A stretch of 64,000 bases of DNA from Geosiphon pyriformis (GCA_016748015.1 JAAOMT010000512.1:1861598-1925597); one strand, 5' to 3'; shown: positions 10,664 to 23,570, counted from the first letter of the stretch. The notes: generated from the letters alone by a model not told the origin. Program-made: numbers and translations.

Positions 10664-13600
10664 TAATTTTTTTCTTAAAATTGAGCTTTGTTAAAATCCA
10701 AGCACTATCTGTAATTTTGAGATAGTAATCCAAAATTATTGAAGTAATTTGGTCTGAAAATTGTTAAAATTTTAGTTCTGTAAGTTTGCCAATGTATTGA
10801 ATCTTTATTGGTTGAAGTATTAAATTTTGTAGAATGTTTTCACATATGTTAAATAAGTTATAAAGTCTACAAGCTGTTCTGAGTTTGTAGTGAACATTTG
10901 TTGGTCTAATTATTGTCTTGAATTTGTTGTATATTTGCTTTTATATAGCTTCAGAAGTAAAATTGATTGCTTTTAGTTCCAGTTTCCATTGGTGTAGTGT
11001 TTTTTCAATTTGGAAATATTGATAACTAAAAGTATATTTACTGCTTTCATTAAGACACATTTAAAGTTTTTGTTGTATTATAATATTCAGAGAAATGTTA
11101 ATAGATGTAAACAATAAGTTTTTTTTTAAAGCTTGTTTTAAAAGTTCTGGTAATTGACTTTCAAAATAACTTTTTGTGTTTTTTCTATAAAAATAATAAT
11201 TTTAAGAATTATTTATTATTAAGACTGTGGTTTTTCTTTGAATGTAATTAATTTGATTTTTATTAATTGTTAAAGAGTATTTTTAAAGCTAATATTAATT
11301 TTTGGAATATTTTTTAAATGTTTTGAAAAATAAGCATTATAAATTTAAATAGAATTTAAATAAATTTTTGTAAAAATAAAAGAATAAAGAAGAAATTATT
11401 TTTGTATAGAAATTTTATATATTTTTGGTTTGGGTTTTTTTTAGTAGTTATTTTACTATTTTTGTTTAATGTTTCTGTATTATTTTAAGAAAATTACTAA
11501 TAAAATTAAGTTAAATGTTCAGATTTGGTTGTTGTTTTTTACAACTATTGGTTCTAAATTTTGGAGAATATCTTCTCAATTAATTAAAAAAAAATGTGTA
11601 CTAATTTGTGGAATTAATGATTTAGGATTGTTTCTGAATTAATAGTGCTTCAATCAATTTTTATGTACAACTTTGGCTAAAATTTTGTTATCAAGTCTTA
11701 ATTTATATAATCTATTGCTTAAAATTTTGTGAATATAAAATGATCTGTTTTATTTAAGTTCAAATTTTTTACTTTATTGTTTTTTAGTTTTAGTTTTATA
11801 TAAAAAAACTTTGTTTCCAATTTTAAATTTATTGGTGACTGGTGATAATTTGTTGTTATGCTATTCTTTTTATTAAGCTTAAAAATGTTTAATATAAGTT
11901 GTTGTTATTTATTTTTTTTCTTTTAATATACTAAAAAAAGTGTAGGCTTTTTATTAAAATGGTTTTTAAAAGTTTTTTTCATTAATTAGTTGCATTGAAT
12001 ATGTTTCTACTAAAAAATTAATTGTTAGTATTGCTGTTTTTTCATAGATAAAATCAAATAATGTATGTTTTATGATATTTTGTTTTAGTGTTCTATAAAT
12101 TAGTAATACTGATAGAATAAAAATATTTTATTTCTGCTCAAAATTAGTTGAAACTTTGTCTAGTTACTTACATAATATCTGGTTAAAATGTTCTACTAAT
12201 TTATTTGTTTATAAATAATATAATAATAATAAAGATTGTTTGACATTGAATCATTCACAAATTTTTTGTATTAAATTGTTTATAAAGTGTGTTTCTTGAT
12301 TAGATAGAAATTTAATTGAACATTTATGTCTACAAATAATGTTTTCATAGATAAAATTTGCTATTGATTTTGTGTTTGCTTTTTGGATGGCTTTGGCTTT
12401 AGGCTATTTAATAAAATAATTTACTGCAACTGCTATATGACAGTTTTTTGGGATTGTAATAAGTAATGATCTGACTAAATTAATTTCAACTTTGTCAAAA
12501 GATTGTCTAACTTTAATTAAATTTAGAGATTTAGTGGAACAAATTTCTTCTTTTTTTTAACAATTATTACATAATTCTATATATTATTAAATGTTTTGGT
12601 GTATATATAACTAAAAATAATGTTCAAGTGTTTTTTGAATTGACCATCTTTTCTTAAGTGTACTAATAATAGGTTTGTGTACATGTTATATAAAATGGTT
12701 TTTATTTTATTTTATTAGACTAATCTGAGTGAATTTGTTAAATTTTTGTAATTTCAATAATAAATTTTGTTGTAATAAATAAAGTATTGTTTTGCTTGGT
12801 TTTGTAATCGGTGTTTTTTATCTAAAGACCAGTTTTTTGGTATTTTAAAAGTCTCCAAATAGTTTTTAATATTGTAGTTTTTAGGATCCATTGTTTATTA
12901 ATTGTTTTGTTATTATTGAATTGTTAAATTGTAAGTATTAATTTTAATCTTACCTTATTTTTAAAAGACTATCTATATTGATATATAGTTTTTTTGGTTT
13001 GTAGTGTATAATATATTTGTAATTGGCAAGAAAATCAGTCTATTGGGATTGTTTTACACTAAATTTGAAGCTTTTTTTTTAAATTATTTGAAGCCAATAT
13101 TATTAATAATAATATTAAATTAAAGTTCATTTTAAAAGTATTGTTGAAAGTATTTAAGAGTCCAAATAATAATTACTGTTTCTAATTTGGTTGAATCTTA
13201 TTTGAGTTCTGTTGGCTTGAGTGTTTTACTGGCATATGCAATTACTTACTTATTGTCATTGTCATCTAATTGTGATAAAATAACACCAAAAACTATGTGT
13301 AAAGCATCAATAATTAACTGGAATCTTTTGTTGAAATTAGAATAGACAAGAATTAGAGCTGTAATTAGTTTTTTTTAAGAATATTAAATACTTTTTGTTG
13401 AACTAAGATCTATTAATATTGAATATTTTTATTGATTAAATAATTGAGAGGTTTGGCAATTTCTGAAAATTTTTTGATAAACTTTCAGTAATAGAAAACT
13501 AATCCTATAAATTTTCTTAATTCTATAGTATTTTGAAAAATCTAAAAGTTTTTAATAACACTAATTGTTTCTGGATTGGATTAAACTCCATTTTTGTTAA

Positions 13601-15965
13601 CAATATGTCCAAAAAAAATTAAATTCATTTTTTTGAAGTGACATTTTTCAATGTTTAATTTTAGTTTTGTTTTTTATAATTATTGAAAAACTTCTTATAG
13701 ATAAATTAGATAAGCTTTAAAACTTGAAGAGTAAACATCAGTATTATTAAGATAAACAACTATTAATTATTATAAAAATTCTTTATAAATAACATTCATT
13801 AGTTTTTGGAATATTGCTGGTGTATTATAAAGTTCAAAAGACATAATATTGAACTTGTAATTTCCTCTTTGTGTGATAAATGCTGTTTTAGAACAGTCTT
13901 TTAGATCTATTTTAACTTGTCAATATCTACTTTTCAAATCTAAAGTTGAAAAAAACTTGGCTTTTTCTAAAGCATTTAGCATATTGTTGATTCTTAAAAA
14001 GAAATATGCATCTCTAATTATTACACTATTGAGTTGACAATAATCTATACAGAATTTGATCTTGTCATTTTTTTTTTGATAAAAACTACTGATAAGGCCC
14101 AAAAATTTCTTGATAATTAGATAAAATCATTGTTAAGCATTTATTGTACTTTTTTTTTAATAAATTAGTAACTGGCAGATAGAATTTAATAAACTTGTTG
14201 ACATTTTAGTAAAACATTTTCTGTGTAAATTTGATGTTGTATTATGTCAGTTTTTCTGAGATTATTATTATTTTTAACAAATATATTAGCATATTTGGCA
14301 ATTAACTGTTTTAATTGTTTTTGTTGTTGGGGTTTCAAGAGATCTATGTTGATTTGAAAGAGTTTTTCTTTAATAAGATGATAGTTTTTGGTAGTAAACA
14401 GAATATTTGAGTTTGGAAGAAAGATGTGTCTTACAATTTCAATAAAATTAAAAACAATTTAAAAGGTTTCATTTTGAAAGATATTGTTATATATGATTTC
14501 AATTTCTAATTTATTTAATAAAACAATAAAGTATCTGTTAGAATTGTAAAAAATAACTTGAAATTTCTTTATTCTTTTCGGAATATAAACATTTAGAATT
14601 GAAATTTTATTTTTTAAACAAATTTATTTATTTAATTTGAAAATTTGTTGAATGGTAGTTGGTTTTAAACAAATATAAATTTTGTAATATTTTCTAAAAG
14701 ATAAAATAATAATTGGTTAAAGAAATTAAAAAATTTGGTAAGATTTATTTTGTGCATTAAAAACTATATTTACTGAAACTGTAAAACGTTTAGTTAAACC
14801 AAAACCTTAAGTTTTTTTATTATTTTTGCCTAATTGTTCTCTTTAATTAACTAATTGTAAACTCGAAATGTTGATTAAAGATAAATAAATTGCTTGGGCA
14901 ATCTTTTTGGCATGCTCAATTTTAAATGGTTTATTAGTTTTGTTTTGTAACATAATTGTAATGTTTTTGTGTATCTTGTATTTATAATTTTTTCTCTAAT
15001 ATTGATTTTTTTGCTTGTTAATAATGAACAGAAAGCAATTTAAACTATTGCTCCTAGTGAGATTTTGAGAGCAATTCTAAAGTTGATTTTTGTTAAGAAC
15101 TTGAATTAAAAAATTAAAGTGTTTTTGCCAAAATATTATAGATTATATCCTATATTAATTTTGTGAGCTTTTTTAGGCTTAATTTTTTGATCATTATTGT
15201 CAAAGTATTTAAGTTGTAGGACTAGTTAATTCTTGAACAAATAAATTGGTATAGTTGGCAGTTTTTTTTTGGTTTGAGTTCTCCAAATTCGATTTTTTTC
15301 TGGTTATTTTTGCTGGACAAAAAAATGCTAAGAGCATAGTATTTTGAACATTATTTGCATTACAAAACATAATACATTCTTTACACAATTAAATGTTTAT
15401 TTGCTTTAATTATTAAATTTAAGCTTTTTTGGTCAGATAAGTGTAACTTGCAATTTGGTAATAAGTTTTGACTTCATTCTCATAATTATATTTAGCAATT
15501 TTGAAGATATATTCAATATATTTAGCTTCTTTTATTTGGTGGACATTTTTTTAAGTTCTTTTATTGATTAAAATTATGACTATTTTATAGATTATTTTAA
15601 TATTATGTAGATAATAGTACAGTTTATTAAGAACATTATTGTAAACAACATTAAATGGAGTTTTTTATTTTATTTTTTTAACAATTAAGAATACATATTA
15701 ACAGATTTAATTACAGACTCTTTTTCTTATTGCAATATTAATTCAGTTGCATTCTTCTGATAATATTTTTTTGTATGTAAGACAAAAGATGTTGTCATAT
15801 TTTTTATTTTGTTTGGGGTATTCAAATTATTTCTGGTGGCAGGCCTTACAGTAATAGCAAATATGCATCTTATATTCTTTTTTTGGAAATACACAAGCTT
15901 TTATTAACAAAAACTTTTTGTTATAATCCTTGTATTTGAGTAGAATATATAGTGGTTGTTTTTAT
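10664..15965 (-). pseudogene. Decayed pol region of element B (dUTPase/RT/RNase H/integrase side)
   Basis: Read on the - strand, the order matches element C: C-terminal and integrase part at about 11.5-12.7 kb, RNase H near 13 kb, RT at 13.4-14.1 kb, then the protease-side region. The stretch near 12360-12480 aligns by eye with the integrase of element C at 35870-35990. No frame stays open for more than about 60 codons. Distances from the 3' LTR to RT (about 3.4 kb here, 3.2 kb in C) agree. Boundaries of individual domains are approximate because the sequence is heavily mutated. Confidence 0.65.
13920..14102 (-). pseudogene. Reverse transcriptase fragment of element B
   Basis: A 60-residue open piece carries RT motifs: KIKFCIDYCQLN, then a DAYFFLRI stretch, then KFFSTLDLKSRY. 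In intact Ty3/gypsy RTs these read FCxDYRxLN, DxYPLPRI and FSxLDLxSGY. The changes Arg to Cys and Pro to Phe are what C-to-T transitions in CGN and CCN codons produce, and Gly to Arg fits G-to-A. Confidence 0.85.
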
Positions 15966-16617
15966 TGTTATAAGTAATTATTTGAAGTGTTGGAACAAAT
16001 AACAAATTCATAATTTGGTGCTCAATAGCTAGAAATATTGGTAATTTTTAAAAATTTTGGAGTTTGAAGGTTTTAATTAAGTTTTTTGTATAATAAACAA
16101 AAATTTAATTAATAATTCTTCTGTGAATTTCTTTTTTTAATATAATGGCCAGTTTATTTTGAAAGTTGTGCTCTTTTGGTAAGCTATTCTTAAGTTTTTT
16201 ATTCTTATTTTTAGGTTTTTTATCAGGCTATTTTTAATATTAAATACTTAACACTTAATTTTTTTAATCAATTAGTAAACAACAAAAAAATAAAACAAAA
16301 AAAAACAAAAAATTATTATTCTGTCAATAGCTATAATTAAAAGCTATTGGCTTAGTGTAATTAAATATTAGATTCTATTAATATGAAGTGTTAATAGTAT
16401 AGAATAGATTAATATTCTTTAATCAAGTAATAATAATATAAATTTGGGTAATAATAAATGTTTTATTGATATAAGTATAATTTCATTTCAAGTTATAAAA
16501 AACTATTTTTTGAAAAGAAAGGTAGTGTTATTTTGAATTAAATTGTCTTTTTTTATTATATTTTTTTCTTATTGGCTATTTTTTTATCTATTATAATTTT
16601 TATTTCTATAAGTAATA
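15966..16617 (-). repeat. Degenerate solo LTR of the A/C family inside element B
   Basis: It starts TGTTATAAGTAATTATTTGA, matching the start of the element C 5' LTR at 43681, and ends ATTTCTATAAGTAATA, matching the LTR end of C. The middle contains the TTTTTTGTATAATAAAC and CAATAGCTATAATTAA landmarks. Flanking 4-bp duplications are TTAT (15962-15965) and CTAT (16618-16621), differing by one C/T. No internal region accompanies it, so it is a solo LTR formed by recombination. Confidence 0.8.
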
Positions 16618-18737
16618 CTATAATTCTAATTTAAAATAGTGAACAATATTTTATCTTTTGGTTTTTTCAAAATTTTCTTGTTCTGTTTCTTTGGTCTAAT
16701 TAGATGTTAATTTAAGAGCCATATAGGTTTTAGTAATTAACAATTTTTTTTAAATTTAAATACAGAGATTTTTTCCAATTATTTGTTAAAAATATTACAA
16801 ATAGCAAGTATTTTGGTGTATTGTTTTTGATATAAGATCTTTAATTTCTGAGTTTTCTAATTTAGATTTGTATTGGTTTTAAAAAGCCAATAATTTTCAA
16901 CCAGAGCTTGGTATTGGGGTATATTTATAATAAGAACTTTGATAAATATGGTAATTTTATTAATTATAAATAAAAAGTTGTCAATTTTTTTTATACTATT
17001 GGCTGTAATAATAATTGTTTAAACAGATTTGTCAATATTTTGTTGTAGTTTTTATATTAATTAATAGATAATAATGCTTTTAGCAAATCTACTATTTAAA
17101 ATTAATCAAATTGGTTTTTCTTTAACTTCAGTTTTAATGTATATAGTTGTAATTGCTTTTTGTTTAGTAATAGCTGTATTGCTAAGTAAAGATAGTAATT
17201 TGTTGGCCTCAAATTCAAATAAAAAAATATTAAACAAATTGGTGTTTTGGACAATTTTGGCTAGTAGAATGGTATTACTAAAAGAATCTTGTTTTGTTGC
17301 TATAACTTTATCTTCAAAAAGTGCAGTTTGTTGAAAATCTGATTTTTATGGCATTGTAAGATAACTAAGTTGAGTGTAGTAATGTGTAAGTGTTTGTTGA
17401 ATTTGATTTTGAAGAACTAATTGGTTATTGAGGTTAAATTTTTTGTTATTTGTTGTAAATTGGTTTTGAAGTGCAAATTTATTTTGTTAAACCAATTTTC
17501 AAACAAATACTTGATATTGTTAAACTAGAGATTGTGAATATTATTGTTGAATAAATTGTGAAGTAGATTGATAGAAGTTGTTTTAATATTAAAATCTTGG
17601 TAAATAATAAGTTGGTAGTAGAGATTTATAATAAAATTGTTAAGATTGAAAATAATATTAATTATTTTTTGATTGTTGGTTTCTTTGCATTTTTGGCAAT
17701 TTTATTTTCAGTATTTTAAAATTTTACAATAATAATAGTTTTGTGGTTAGTTGTTAGATGATAATAAGAAAAAGCTGTTCTAATTTTGTTATTGTAATAA
17801 CTAGTACCTTGGTTGTTACTACTGTTGTTAATTTGTAAAATAATTTTTTACCTTCTTGGTAAGTTGATTGGTTTTTTTTTCAGCTGCTAAGCTGGTTTTT
17901 TCAATGGTTAAGTTTACAAGTTTAATATAGTTTGCTTTTTTTATTGCTATTTTATAGTTCTTTACATGTTAAATAGCTATAGCTAAGTTTGCTAAAACAT
18001 GAAAACAAATTTTTTTTATTAATTTATTCTTTAATCTAGTAATAAATTGGTCCAAAATTTAAGCATTAAAATAATTTTTATTGGTTTTTAGTTGTTAAAT
18101 TTGTCAAAAAAGTTTGTTGAACTTTCTAAAATAAGTTATAACAGATTTAAATAGTTTTTGCTTGATGTTTTAGAATTGGTTTTGAAGAATAATAGAGGTG
18201 TTGTTGTTATTGAATTGTTTTATAAAAGCATTTTTAAATGCTTGCCAGGTTTTAAAAAGTTTTTTTAAGTTTTTAAACCATTTGTTTGCAATTCTTTAAA
18301 AAAAATAAGAAATCATTTCATTTGTTTGCATTTTTTGCTTTCTAGACTTTGTTGAAACATTCTTGTGAACTGGTGTTAACATTTTCTCTAATAAATTCAG
18401 TAATTTTTACAATATAAATAATTGTTATTTCTTCTGCATTTTTGTTTTTATCAGTTTTTTTCTCAATGAATTCAGAAATATTTTTATTGTTATTAAAGTG
18501 ATTACTCTGGTTTTTTGTTAAAAAGTCAAGAAATTTTGTGCTAATAACGATTTGTTTTGGCTGTTGTGCTGGATTTTTTGGTAAAATAAAGTTTTTTGGT
18601 CTTAAAAACTAGATAAGAGGTAAATTAGATATTTGTAGTTAAGCAAATAAAAGTGATAATAATATAATAGAAAGTGGTAATTTGATACTGGTTCCTTGTT
18701 TAAGTATTTGCAAATGTTTGGCAGTTGTTTTTGGTGT
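16618..18737 (-). pseudogene. Decayed gag-side region of element B
   Basis: By position this is the gag/protease part of element B, read on the - strand and continuing at 29036-29488 beyond element A. A possible remnant of the CCHC knuckle or another Cys-rich piece lies near 17690-17740 on the - strand. The + strand open stretch at 17074-17334 is taken as chance in T-rich DNA. No intact ORF. Confidence 0.5.
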
Positions 18738-18807
18738 TGTTACTCATAGAAATATAGGAAATATATTAGCATAATTATTAGCCAATCAGAAGTAAGCATA
18801 GTAAATG

Positions 18808-19013
18808 TGGAATTCCAGGATTCCTCTCAGGAATTGCAGAATTCCAGGAATCTCAGGATTTTCCAATGAGGAATTGCAAGATTCCAGAATTCCAAGATTC
18901 CTCTCAAAGGAATTGCAAGATTCCAGGAATTGCAGGATTCCAGAATTCCAAGATTCCTCTCAAAGGAATTGCAGGATTCCTGTCATGAAAAATCGAGGAA
19001 TTGAGGAATCTCA
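18808..19013 (+). repeat. GGAATTCC-type inverted-repeat array in the LTR U3 region
   Basis: More than ten degenerate copies of a short motif of the form GGAATTGCAGGATTCC alternate with GGAATTCC and AGGATTCCTCTCA pieces, so each copy can pair with neighbours or with itself. The array stops just before the TATA box. Equivalent arrays lie in every A/C-family LTR with a preserved U3. Its position suggests an enhancer or silencing target rather than coding sequence; the open frame across it is a by-product of the repeats. Confidence 0.8.
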
Positions 19014-19016
19014 ATT

Positions 19017-19028
19017 ATGTATATATAG
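19017..19028 (+). promoter_or_regulatory. Putative TATA box of the element A 5' LTR
   Basis: TATGTATATATA lies directly after the inverted-repeat array. The same string follows the arrays at 28426-28437 and about 32747-32759, and lies in the matching place of both LTRs of element C. Conservation at a fixed place in five LTR copies supports a core promoter role. The transcription start is not determined. Confidence 0.6.
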
Positions 19029-19628
19029 TGGTAGTGTTAGAAACAAAAAAGACAGAATTGATACTACAGAATTCTTAGCCTAGAAACAAAAATTATCAAA
19101 TAAATAATTATTCCATATCTTAATCTACTCTCCACTATCAACATTTTATGTTGATAATAAGTGATACTTAACCACACTGAAACAATAGCTCTTGATTACA
19201 GCTATTGATGGAATACTAATCTGCAAATTGCCTTGGCTTATTTTTTTCTTTCTTTATTTTTCTCTTATTTTTCTTTATTTTATTTTGATTTATTATTGTG
19301 TACTAACCCATTGATTAAAAAGCGCTGATTACTGACATCAAAGATTGCTTGGTAAAAGACTCCTGCGAGAGGATAGGACATGTACAGAAAATACGGATTA
19401 CTTACCAGAAGATTGCCGGCCATCAAGCTGAAAAAAAAATTGACAGACTTGTGAGTCTGAGAAGCTATGGATAAAACAACTATTGAATCTCTGTTCATTA
19501 TACAAAAAACTCCATCAAAACCTTCAGATACAATACTTGCAAAACCTCATCAATGGAAGTAGTTTTATGAGCACCAAGTTATGGGTTTGTTATTTACTTC
19601 AACAACAGAAATAATCCCTTGTAATATT

Positions 19629-19645
19629 TGGTGCTCCCTGTGAGG
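19629..19645 (+). other. Primer-binding site of element A
   Basis: TGGTGCTCCCTGTGAGG begins two bases after the 5' LTR. An initial TGG complements the CCA end of a tRNA. Element C has TGGTGCTTCCTGTGAAA at the same place (43678 down to 43662). I cannot assign the tRNA without a tRNA set from the genome. Confidence 0.75.
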
Positions 19646-19685
19646 TATAATCCTACAGAGAACCAGCACCAACCCAAATCTAAAT

Positions 19686-21449
19686 GTGACAGAATCAGAA
19701 AATATAAGAGCAAACCATTTAGGATTTGCAAAATTCTTGTTTCAACAATACAGCCAACAATTAGGATTAAACAGTAATCATTACCCAGCTGAATCAGCCT
19801 TCAACTTTTACATCAACGACAGAATCACTGAATGCTTAGGAGAAACAGTTAACATTGAAGCAGCAAAAGAAAACTTTTACACAGAATTATTCCAACACAT
19901 CAACTTACCAAGGAACTATAGTTTTGTACCAATAATTAGAGAAATCAACCAGACTATTAAAAGGTACACTCAACAACAATTTTCTATTACCTACACAGAC
20001 AAAAGTAAAGGAAAAATACAAACACCAGCAGCAACACTAAAAGGAATACAGTTACCTAGTTGGAAGAAGCACAGAGTAGAATCACCAACCACTCTATCAT
20101 ATCACTACACACTTGAAAGCACCATCAACATCTCATTAGCAGACACGTCCACCTTAAACACAACATTAACAGTTGGAAGATTCCAGTTTTAAAGCAAACA
20201 ACAGAAAGAAGATTTACTAGGGCCATATAGAGCATATTTTGAAGAATTTAAATCACAATCACCAACTTCATCAAGAATTCGATCACCGCCACCTCAACCA
20301 GACTTTGGAATTGCTACCCTGTGGGAACTATCTGAAAAAGAAGAGGAAGAAGAATTGGAAGATCAAGAATTTACTTACCAAAACCCAATCACTGAAAACC
20401 CGGAAGTTGAAACCCCAAATTTTCAAGCTCAGCAAAGTCTAAATCTAGAAAATTTGGAAATCAAAATCCCGAATCATCAAAGGCAGAACAATCCAAACTC
20501 CGAATTAAGTAATCAGCAAAACTTACCTCCAGTAATTGTCATTGATCAACTGCCGATTAATCCAGTAGCTGAACCCATACAACAGCCATTTCAACTACCA
20601 CTCCAACAACCAGTACAACAACAACCACTTCAACAGCCACCACAACAACCCAATTTAGATCCAATAGCCTACGCATCAATTGCAAAACTTGACAACTTTA
20701 CTGGTAAAGAAGATGATGTGCAAGTATGGCTAAATGACATAGAGAAAGCCATCACTGCGAACAGATGGAATGATGCCCAAGCACTTCAAGCCATCTCATA
20801 CTTTCTAAAGGACACCACAGATGCATGGTATCAAAGTCTAGCTGTCAAACCCCAAAACTTCAATGACTTCAAGATGGAATTTGTAAGATATTTCAGCAAC
20901 AATAATAGTATCAACAAATTAGCCAACTTTTTCACTACCATCAAACAAGGAGATACTGAAGCAGTCACTACTTACCTGGGATGCTTCCATAGAAACTTAC
21001 ACCAGATCCAAGCAATTCAAGCTGACTATTTTACAGTGTCACAGATTTTAAACCAATTTATTAGAGGTTTGCACAGTAATCTCCTCCAACAAGTATGCCT
21101 AATGCATCCAGTTAACCTTCCTACTGCAGTTACACATGCCAGAGATTTTGAAGCAGCTGAGTTAGAAGCCAACCACACCCAAGCAGTAAACCTAGTAATG
21201 AATAGATCATCTGAATTGAACTCCAAACTGAAACAATTCAGTGAGTCAATTAATCAGAAACTAGAGGAATACTTAGCTGACAATTGCACCATATATCAAA
21301 CACCACAATGATGCCATAATTCAGAAAACACAACTCGTTTCCAAAATCAATTATGGTTATCATCCTCAACTGCATCTAGTCTACCATGGCAGCTGGAAAC
21401 ACGTGCCTGCCACAACTGTGGTAAACAAGACCATATTCGAGTTAATTGC
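19686..21449 (+). pseudogene. Gag domain of element A with CCHC zinc knuckle
   Basis: The N-terminal part contains a capsid-like retrotransposon gag segment around 20680-21190 (motifs DNFTGKEDDVQVWLNDIEKA, then AWYQSL and FVRYFSNNNS). A Pro/Gln-rich linker lies at about 20540-20660. A CCHC knuckle, CHNCGKQDHIRVNC, spans about 21408-21449. Stops within it are TAA at 20190, where element C has a Gln codon, and TGA at 21309. The corresponding element C gag has the same first 50 or so residues. Confidence 0.85.
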
Positions 21450-22094
21450 CATACTTATAGCAACCAACAATTGGAAAATCAATACAGAAATCCTGATTGC
21501 CAGTTCCAAACTCCAAATCGTTATCCGAATCAAGATCAAAACCAATATCAAACTACTTACCTACCAATAATGCAGCAACCAATTTATCAACTGCCAGTAT
21601 ATTAATCTTCAATTTATTAACAGCAGTCTCCAGCAATTTATCAACAGCAGCCTCCAGTAATTTATTAGCCACAGCTCTAAATAATTTATCAGTTTCAACC
21701 ATCAATTCAAACACCACTCCAAAACTCAGCTATGATGACATCAGAAAACCCGAGACCCAGAATTGCTCAAAATTGGAGATTGGCAATGGTTGTTCATCAA
21801 CTGGTTCCCAGCTCTTCTCACCAGAGCTTAGGACCCCATTCTCGAAATTTGGGTACAGGCACCACCCAAAACCCGACTTCCCAACACTATTTAAGTCTCC
21901 TGGTTACCTCAGAAGACACTTCAACTAACAACCAAGAATTCACCCAAAAACAACAAACACTTACCAGCAATATTCTACCAGCAACAGTTACCAATGATGA
22001 ATCACTAACCACCATCTTCCTATTTGAGATCAAAGAACCGTCAAGTACACCATTATTTAGTGGAGCCACTCTTAATGAAAAACCCATCACTACA

Positions 22095-22397
22095 ATGTAT
22101 ACAGATGCTAAGGTTGATGGTCAATTCATTAAATTGATTCTCAATAGTGGTTCAGCAGGCAGTATCATCACATAACAACTCATGGATCAATTAGATTGCC
22201 AAGTTGATCGAGCTGCCAGTGCCAGAATCATCACAGCCGATGGAGTGATCAAAACTCCAATTGGCGAAATTGACAACTTCCTTTTCAAAGTTAATAGTAT
22301 CGTGACTCCCATTAAAGTTCTAGTGATGGAAGCCACTCAATATCAAGCTCTCGTTGGTAATAACTGGCTATCCAAAGTCAACATGACATTAAACTGA
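22095..22397 (+). pseudogene. Aspartic protease domain of element A
   Basis: A retropepsin-like fold is suggested by LILNSGSAGSIIT, followed by an AxxxADG-like turn (RIITADGVIKTP) and a YQALVGNNWL stretch resembling the ILGxDWL signature. The catalytic Asp of D-S-G is Asn here (AAT at 22143-22145), a G-to-A change; element C keeps Asp but has lost the following Gly. A TAA at 22173 replaces a Gln codon, and TGA at 22395 replaces a probable Trp. Confidence 0.8.
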
Positions 22398-22925
22398 AAC
22401 ACCCAGGAACTCCAGCTAACATATCAGGACTGACACATACATGTACTAGCCACGTGTGGCCATTTCAAGACTCCTCCAAGAGAGAAACTATTGATCGAAC
22501 TGGAGAAGAAGAAAGAGAAACCTACCTGGGAAGCATACCAAGTCTCGTGGGCCAACACCGACCACAACGAGCTGCCACCAATACTCGCCTAGGATGACAA
22601 TAACAATGGAAAAGAGAAGCAAGGAAAAGAACCTACCTGTGAAACCACTATCGACACTAGGACCAATGACAAAGACCACTATGAGTTACCACCAGTACTA
22701 TTGTGGGACGACAACCCCAAGGGAAAACAAAGAGAGAAACTTACCTGGGAAACCAACAATCTGACTTGGACCAATAACGAACAAAAAAAAGCCTCAAGTT
22801 GGAAATGGAACGAAGATAAGAGAAAAGGAAAAGAAAAGAAAGAAAGAACACCACCAACGATTGACAGTTATAATTCCTACACCTACCACACTCCACAACA
22901 ATCCAATTATTGACGGCCAAGGCTG

Positions 22926-23570
22926 GTATGTGTCAATTGCAGCAAAAAACTGTCATCAATGGGTGCATGCTGTAGCAACAATAAGGAATACCACACCGTA
23001 ACAAAGTTTTACTGTCATCCATGCTTACTCGAATGCTTTAGACAACCAAAGAGGCAAAAAAAATGGGATAACCAACTTTGTCTCGCTTGTGAGAAGACCT
23101 TACTAGATAAAGGGATGTGGAATGACATCCCAAAACATGGAGGAACATGCGACGTATCGTGTCAATACACAATTTTAATAAGTGACTGGATAAGGAAAAG
23201 AACCCCAATAGAAGTGGTCTGGAGAAGAGCTGTACAGCGACTGGACAGTTGTCCACATGACAATGACAAATTGTGGAGAATGGCAATCACCAAAATAGAA
23301 GAAGCAACACCTGAAGAAATCAGAGAAATCAAAAACAACCCACTAGAACCCATCGAGCTTGACTGGAACGCAAAGCCAGCCATAAATTCTCTGAAACTCG
23401 AAGAGTTCCATGAACACTACCAAAACTTGGCACCCACTAGAGAAAAGCAAAAACAATGGCTAACACAGTTGAATACAAGACTGTGTTGCCATTGTTTAAT
23501 TCCCAGTGACTTTAAATATTGTGACAATTGTGACCTCCTTTACAATCTACCACCATGCATAATCTACTCA
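22926..23570 (+). pseudogene. Cys-rich putative zinc-binding modules between protease and dUTPase
   Basis: The translation shows CVNCSKK, ACCSNNKEYH, CHPCLLEC, LCLACEK and CDVSC in about 85 residues, then after a helical Trp/Glu-rich stretch, LCCHCLIPSDFKYCDNCDLL. Paired CxxC motifs like these suggest zinc ribbons. The matching region in element C (about 38930-39550 on the - strand) is more eroded. These modules are not part of the usual Ty3/gypsy plan; their partner or nucleic acid target is unknown. Confidence 0.6.

Larger units (their letters stand above)
18738..19626 (+). repeat. 5' LTR of element A
   Basis: It starts TGTTACTCATAG and ends CTTGTAATA (degenerate for TGTAACA). It aligns along its length with 28186-29035. 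The difference in length comes largely from the inverted-repeat array at 18808-19013. Substitutions between the two LTRs are mostly transitions. Confidence 0.92.

Noticed and set aside
17074-17334. 86-codon + strand ORF with hydrophobic segments
   Set aside because: It lies antisense to the decayed gag side of element B in T-rich DNA, which always yields Leu/Phe-rich peptides.
18808-19013. CRISPR-like repeat cluster
   Set aside because: Units are degenerate, without regular spacers, lie in LTRs, and the genome is eukaryotic.
18805-19083. 92-codon + strand ORF with repeated RIPxFQDS-like peptides
   Set aside because: It is a translation of the LTR inverted-repeat array; equivalent copies differ in frame and contain stops, and the - strand ORF at 32521-32718 arises the same way.
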